From contig OW121822.1 in NCBI GenBank assembly GCA_933228915.1, positions 487,865-551,864 on the forward strand: a stretch of DNA of 64,000 nucleotides, written 5' to 3'. The notes under the pieces are model-generated. The model worked only from the letters and a program-made list of their open reading frames with translations, searched no databases and was not told the DNA's origin. This document shows positions 59,729-64,000 of the stretch, one piece after another (position 1 is the first letter of the stretch; the number at the start of each line of letters is the position of its first letter). Both the position numbers and the translations under genes were made by a program. The stretch comes from Telmatherina bonti. Taxonomy: Eukaryota; Chordata; Actinopteri; Atheriniformes; Telmatherinidae.

Positions 59729-60229
59729 TTAAAGAGAACATATGATCCACTTCATTCCTAGAATGAAACAGTTCTCCAATACATTAATTAAACTTTGGAG
59801 CTCTGCTTTGGTCAAATCAGTCCTTAGTTTGAGTGTAACCACTTCTCTCTGCAGAGGAATAACACAACAAAAACAGGCAAAATACTCATTTAGAATAGTT
59901 GTTTCTTTCTTGTATTTAATCATGAAACTATTTAAGTCTGAAATATTTGATAAGTATGGCCATACTTTTGAAAAAGGTTCAGTAACTTCCTGTTTGGCTC
60001 CATGTTGACAGGTTTTGCTGATATGAAGCTGGTCAGCAGATGATGCTGCTGCTTGCAGACAGAAGAGCAGGGCTGCAGGTAGCGTCTGTATGGGAAAATA
60101 CATCATAAAATGAAAAGCAGAATTCATTTGGTTAATAACTGTACAAATGATGGATATATTCCAGAAAAATATAATGGCAACTGTGTTTACCTGAAGAACA
60201 TCACAGTAAATGGAAACCATCATCATCAT
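59729..60229 (-). CDS. Possible three-exon small secreted protein gene
   Basis: Minus-strand model: exon 1 60,229-60,191 (ATG run, 13 codons; donor CTTCAG then gtaaac), exon 2 60,085-59,966 (acceptor tttcccatacag; 40 codons; donor AAA then gtatgg), exon 3 59,848-59,729 (acceptor gtgttattcctctgcag; 39 codons and stop). All junctions are phase 0 and all three exons are open. Exon 1 plus the start of exon 2 form a hydrophobic signal-peptide-like segment (VSIYCDVLQ then TLPAALLFCLQAAASS). The product would be about 92 residues with three Cys after the signal. I do not recognise the family. Chance splice signals around one long open frame (the raw frame is 177 codons) are a real alternative. Confidence 0.3.
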   Translation of the reverse strand: MMMMVSIYCDVLQVNTVAIIFFWNISIICTVINQMNSAFHFMMYFPIQTLPAALLFCLQAAASSADQLHISKTCQHGAKQEVTEPFSKVWPYLSNISDLNSFMIKYKKETTILNEYFACFCCVIPLQREVVTLKLRTDLTKAELQSLINVLENCFILGMKWIICSL

Positions 60230-60489
60230 CAGTTTGTACAGCTGGTAGAAAGCAGACGTCACTGTACAGAAACATATATGAGTTTCTCACATCGTTTGCT
60301 CTGTGAGATCTTCACACAGAGTTGGAAACATGTTTTTACCCAGGAACAAACACATTGTTTCTAAACTACAAGTGATCTAGAATCACACAACCTAATTTCA
60401 GAGAAGCATCGGACCCTCCATCAGGTTATTGGTAAAATTCCATTATTCTGAAATAAATGTGATTGAAGGATTTGTAAACTTATAAACAA

Positions 60490-61600
60490 ATCCCATCCCT
60501 AAGCTGCCACCTTATCATGGTGGAAGAGTTTGTGTGACCTGAAGATCCTAGTAGCCATGTTGTCAAGGGCTTGATGGCCCTGGTAAGGTGACCCATGGCA
60601 AATAATTGTCTAGGGGAGGGACCGGACCAAGTGCAGCTCAAAGACTCTTATGATGAAGCCAGGGACACTGGTGGTCTGATTTTCAGCTGCAGAAGCAAGC
60701 TCTGGGGATGTGAAACATCACCTCTACAGTGGGGAAGAAGACTGAGCTGGTGCATGAAGTCGAGCAGTTCCAGTTACATATAGTTGGACTGACCTTGACT
60801 CACAGTGTGGGCTCTGGAACCAGTAACCTGATGAAGAACTGGACATTCTTCCACTCTGGAGTTGCTCCCAGTGAGAGGCACAGAGCAGGTGTGGACATAA
60901 TAATTGCCCCCTGACTTGGTACCTGTATGTTGGGGTTTACCCACATGGATGAAATGGTAGCTTCCCTCTGCCTTCATAGGGGGGATGGATCCTGACTGTT
61001 GTCTGTGCTTATGCATCTAACTGCAGTTAAGAGTACCCTCGCCTTCTGGAGTCCTTGGAGGTAGTGTTGGAGGGAGCTCTCTCTGGGGACTCCCTTGTTC
61101 TGTGGTTGGACTTCAATGCTGGCGTGGGCAATGACAGCGAGACCTGGAGGGGAGTGATTGGGAGGCATGGCCCCCTAATCTGAACCAAAGGAGTGTTTTA
61201 TTATTGGACTTCTGTACTCATTATGGATTGATTATAACTAATACCATGGTTGTGCATATAAGTGTCAATATGTTGACTTGACGAGGTCGCATATACAGGT
61301 GGCTAAAATGAGATTTCTCTGCAGGGTGGCCGAGTTCTCCCTTGGAGATAGGATGAGAAGCTTGGTTATCCGGGAGGGGCTCTAAGTAGAGTAGAGCTCT
61401 GAGTAGAGCCCCTGCTCCTCCCCATCGAGAAGCAAATTGAGGTGGCTCAGGCATCTGGTCAGGATGCCTCCTGGATGCCTCCCTGGTGAGGTGTTCTTGT
61501 CGAAGGAAATTCAAGGGAAGATCCATAACACACTGGATGGATTATATCTCTCAATTGCCCAAGGAATACCTCAATAGCCCCCTGAAGATCTGGCAAATGT
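60490..61600 (+). mobile_element. Rex3/RTE-like LINE with internal deletion
   Basis: The 5' portion (60,490-61,265) has the leader and endonuclease region with decayed frames, including HSVGSGTSNLMKNWTFFHSG, ending at LDFNAGVGNDSETWRGVIGR. Near 61,270 it jumps directly to the C-terminal end of the RT ORF (minus most of RT), read as NEISLQGGRVLP, SRVEL and similar, in several frames. The 3' end is near 61,600. Family name from memory of fish LINEs. Not active. Confidence 0.65.
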
Positions 61601-62393
61601 TTTATTTTATTTTTGTGTCTTGTCCAGCATTTAAACAAGCAAAATGATGGTCTGGATGCTGAGAGCTGACAAATGTGGTTGAGAAGAGAAGAGTCAGGGC
61701 TTCCCTGCTTAGGTTGCTGCCCCCAAGACTTCGCTGACTCAACCATTGAAATTTACTCAGGCATCAAAACTATATATGCAGAAGCTCATCTTGTAACTAG
61801 CTGACTGCTGGAAGTAAGACACTTTATTAATCTTCACAAAAATATTGGTGATCAAAGGGGTGTTTCACGAAGCTCGATTAAAGGCTGGCCTAATTTAATA
61901 AGTCTGGCTCATTTAAGAAAGAGTTCAGTTCCATCAGTGAGTCTTCTCTGAATGCCCATTGAGTAACCATGGTAACTTATGCACAAGAACTAGCCTGCTT
62001 GTTGGCAAGCTAACATTCAAACTTAGCTTAGCTGTATCTAAAAGAAAGTCAAGTGGACTAAAATGGACTCCTAAAAGAAAGTTCCACCTGGTAGAATTCT
62101 GCACTCCTGGCACTCACTCTTGCATAAAATAAAATAAAAAATGAAACATAATAAAACTTATCATATCACCACTTTCACTGACTCAAAAAATCAATAAGTC
62201 AGTCAGTGCAGCTAAAGAAATGCAACTATACAATTACTGATAATGAAATGAAATGGAAAAAAATCAATCAAATTAAATACCTTTCTAATCTCTGCACCAC
62301 CTCTGGTTGGCTAACAGGAAAACTGGGATTAGATGAGCTCCATACAGGCTGAGAGAAGCAAGAAGACAGAGAGGGAGAGATAGAGCAACATAT
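61601..62393. other. Interval with a possible transposon end, no gene
   Basis: From 61,856 the sequence gatcaaaggggtgtttcacg resembles the start of a fish DNA transposon; no partner end was found. The remainder is AT-rich. Confidence 0.4.
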
Positions 62394-62672
62394 GGCCCTT
62401 TTCCATTAGTATCAGCTTGTCTCAACTCAACTCGACTCGGCTGGTTTGTAGGGTTTTCCACTAGGCCTTTGTACCAGTTAACTGTTACAGTTTTTGTAAC
62501 TCCTCAGCCCAGGTTCCAAGCGAGCCGAGTCGGGTTGTGCGTGACGTCGCCAGACTGCATGCCGCCATTGGTCAGGGGTGCAGCCGATCAGAGGTCAGGG
62601 TCAGGGAGTGACATCACTGGAAGAGCGACTCCAACTCACAAGTTGTGGTTTTTCAGTACAACGTGATAAACA
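62394..62672 (+). promoter_or_regulatory. 5' end and leader of Harbinger-type element
   Basis: Begins ggcccttttccattagtatc and includes repeated ctcaactcgactcgg words and tttccactagg, features I associate with PIF/Harbinger-like termini in fish. It runs without a break to the ATG at 62,673. The other end is not in the window. Confidence 0.45.
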
Positions 62673-63041
62673 ATGGCGCAACAAAAGTCTGTTCCGTGGT
62701 CCAACGCTGAGGTGCAGACGTTTCTTTGTTTGGTTGCTGAAGAACGGATACAAAGGGAACTCAATGGAGCGACACGAAATGAAAAAATATTTCAAGAGCT
62801 GTCTGATTCCATGGCTACACACGGATGCGAAAGGAGTTTCCAGCAGTGCCGAGACAAGCTGAAAAAGCTCAAAAGCGACTATCGGCAGGTCAAGGACCAC
62901 AATGGTCGAAGTGGATCGAATAGAAGAGACTGGAAGTGGTTCCAACAAATAGATGCGATTTATGGTCAGCGACCGGCAAGCAATGGAAGGACGATTGGTG
63001 TCGATTCGGCCACTGCTGCGTTGGAGTATATTGGTGGATGG
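62673..63041 (+). CDS. Myb/SANT-like DNA-binding protein, exon 1 (Harbinger type)
   Basis: ATG at 62,673, 123 codons open to a GT donor (TTGGTGGATG then gtgagtggg). The first 90 residues form a Myb/SANT (trihelix-like) domain: PWSNAEVQTFLCLVAEERIQ, IFQELSDSMATHGCERSFQQ, CRDKLKKLKSDYRQVKDHNG, DWKWFQQIDAIYG, with the spaced Trp/aromatic residues expected. PIF/Harbinger transposons encode such a protein next to the transposase, and host genes derived from it exist. The frame is intact, so this is either a young transposon gene or a domesticated one. Confidence 0.7.
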
Positions 63042-63388
63042 TGAGTGGGTTTCCATTGTTTACATTAGTTATTATTTGGTGTAGAGGAGATCATACATAA
63101 ATTGAAGTAATAACAATAATAACAGCTAGTTAGGAATGGATGGTGGCGTTATACTCTTCAGCATTTTGTGTGACCATTAATATTGGCTTATATCAGTTAA
63201 TATCAGTTGGAGCTAAATTAGCTTTAGTGTGCTAGATAAAGCGAAAGCTAGCTAAGATGAAAACACCAGCCAAGCAAAAAGCTACAATTGGCAAGCCAAC
63301 ACTAGCTAAAAGCTATTGTTTCTGAATTGGTTTTATATACATTCATTAATTGTCATTTGGGTTTGGTTTTGTGTTTGTGTCTGTTTAA

Positions 63389-63536
63389 GGCTGCCTTTCC
63401 CAAAACGAGGACAGTTCAACAACAAGTGTCCTCCTCGCAGACTCCCAAAACACCCTGGCACCGGCAGCTTCCTCAACACCGACACGCACCCAGACGCCAG
63501 ATACGTAGAGCGGCGAGTCGCAACGTGTTATCTCTG
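63389..63536 (+). CDS. Possible second exon of the Myb/SANT gene
   Basis: Acceptor tgtgtctgtttaag before GCTGCCTTTCC and donor-like ctctg then gtaagg. Joined by phase to exon 1 it would read WLPFPKRGQFNNKCPPRRL. Another frame gives a Ser/Thr/Pro-rich stretch with a stop. Which frame is used is unclear. Confidence 0.3.
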
Positions 63537-63809
63537 GTAAGGACGAACAGTTTTTAGGGTTTAGTCTGTAACTCCAAAGTGGATAGAGATTAACATCAGA
63601 TACAGTGCTTTAAGTCGATGTCAGCTAAACATTTTTTTTTTTCTTACAGCGTAGTGCGTACCGTTACTACTTTTTACAACGTATAGTGCATACCGTGACT
63701 TGCTTCTGTGTTTACATTGAAGTGGAGTGCTTTATATGAGAGAAAAGGCAGAGAAAAAAAAACTATTGTGGCTGTAATGTTACAAACTAGAGCAGAGTTG
63801 AGTGATGGC

Positions 63810-63980
63810 AGTAGTACTACTTAACAGTCATTTACTACAGTAGTACTACTTAAGTCATTTACTACAGTAGTACTACTTAACAGTCATTTACTACAGTAGT
63901 ACTACTTAAGTCATTTACTACAGTAGTACTACTAACAGTCATTTCCTACAGTAGTACTACTTAACAGTCATTTACTACAC
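63810..63980. repeat. Alternating 29/27-bp tandem repeat
   Basis: About six units of agtagtactacttaacagtc then atttactac (29 bp), alternating with a form lacking ca (27 bp): starts at 63,810, 63,839, 63,866 and on. The alternation indicates that the repeated unit is the 56-bp pair. Confidence 0.93.
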
Positions 63981-64000
63981 CAGACAATGAAGGTCAGATG

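Overview
The window is teleost fish genomic DNA. The evidence is a vertebrate hyaluronan synthase exon (best match HAS3) with a canonical splice acceptor, fish-type L2/CR1 and Rex3-like LINEs, gammaretrovirus-like endogenous retroviruses, a Penelope-like fragment, THAP- and Myb/SANT-type DNA-transposon genes, and GTTAGC-rich intergenic DNA. There are no bacterial-style operons.

Layout. (1) 1-21,008 is one uninterrupted satellite array that runs off the left edge. It has two monomer lengths (about 216 and 373 bp), several higher-order periods (3,454, 3,000 and 1,739 bp) and an inner GTTT rhythm of about 10 bp. It stops in mid-monomer at an AT-rich microsatellite (21,009-21,533). (2) 21,534-44,560 is a segment of minus-strand, multi-exon, low-copy gene-like units. 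The best one runs from alternative first exons near 36.7/36.4 kb down to an exon at 22.4 kb. Its introns keep GT-AG ends and matching phases, but the reading frame is broken by nonsense codons and frameshifts. It encodes a short zinc finger, serine/proline/acid-rich tandem repeats and a segment that may be the core-binding domain of a tyrosine recombinase. A related ACTTCCAAATTTGTATC minisatellite family is scattered through this segment and was not seen elsewhere. Two L2 LINEs sit in its introns: one fills a formerly tiny intron, the other splits a minisatellite array. A young, internally deleted retrovirus (37,121-41,035) interrupts an exon of a neighbouring unit. (3) 44,560-53,030 is a nest of mobile-element debris: a Penelope-like GIY-YIG fragment, three tandem tRNA-like units, a Ty3-type integrase scrap, and a second retroviral env cut by a 4.55-kb DNA transposon (8-bp target duplication, long inverted repeats, THAP and SWIM exons on opposite strands). 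(4) 53,031-64,000 is more ordinary euchromatin with the last coding exon of a has3-like gene (minus strand), a possible small secreted-protein gene, a deleted Rex3-like LINE, a hAT-like element, and the start of a Myb/SANT (PIF/Harbinger-type) gene.

The only apparently intact host coding sequence is the has3-like exon. Nearly everything else is repeat or a broken gene. Domain names rest on motifs read by eye and have not been tested by database search.
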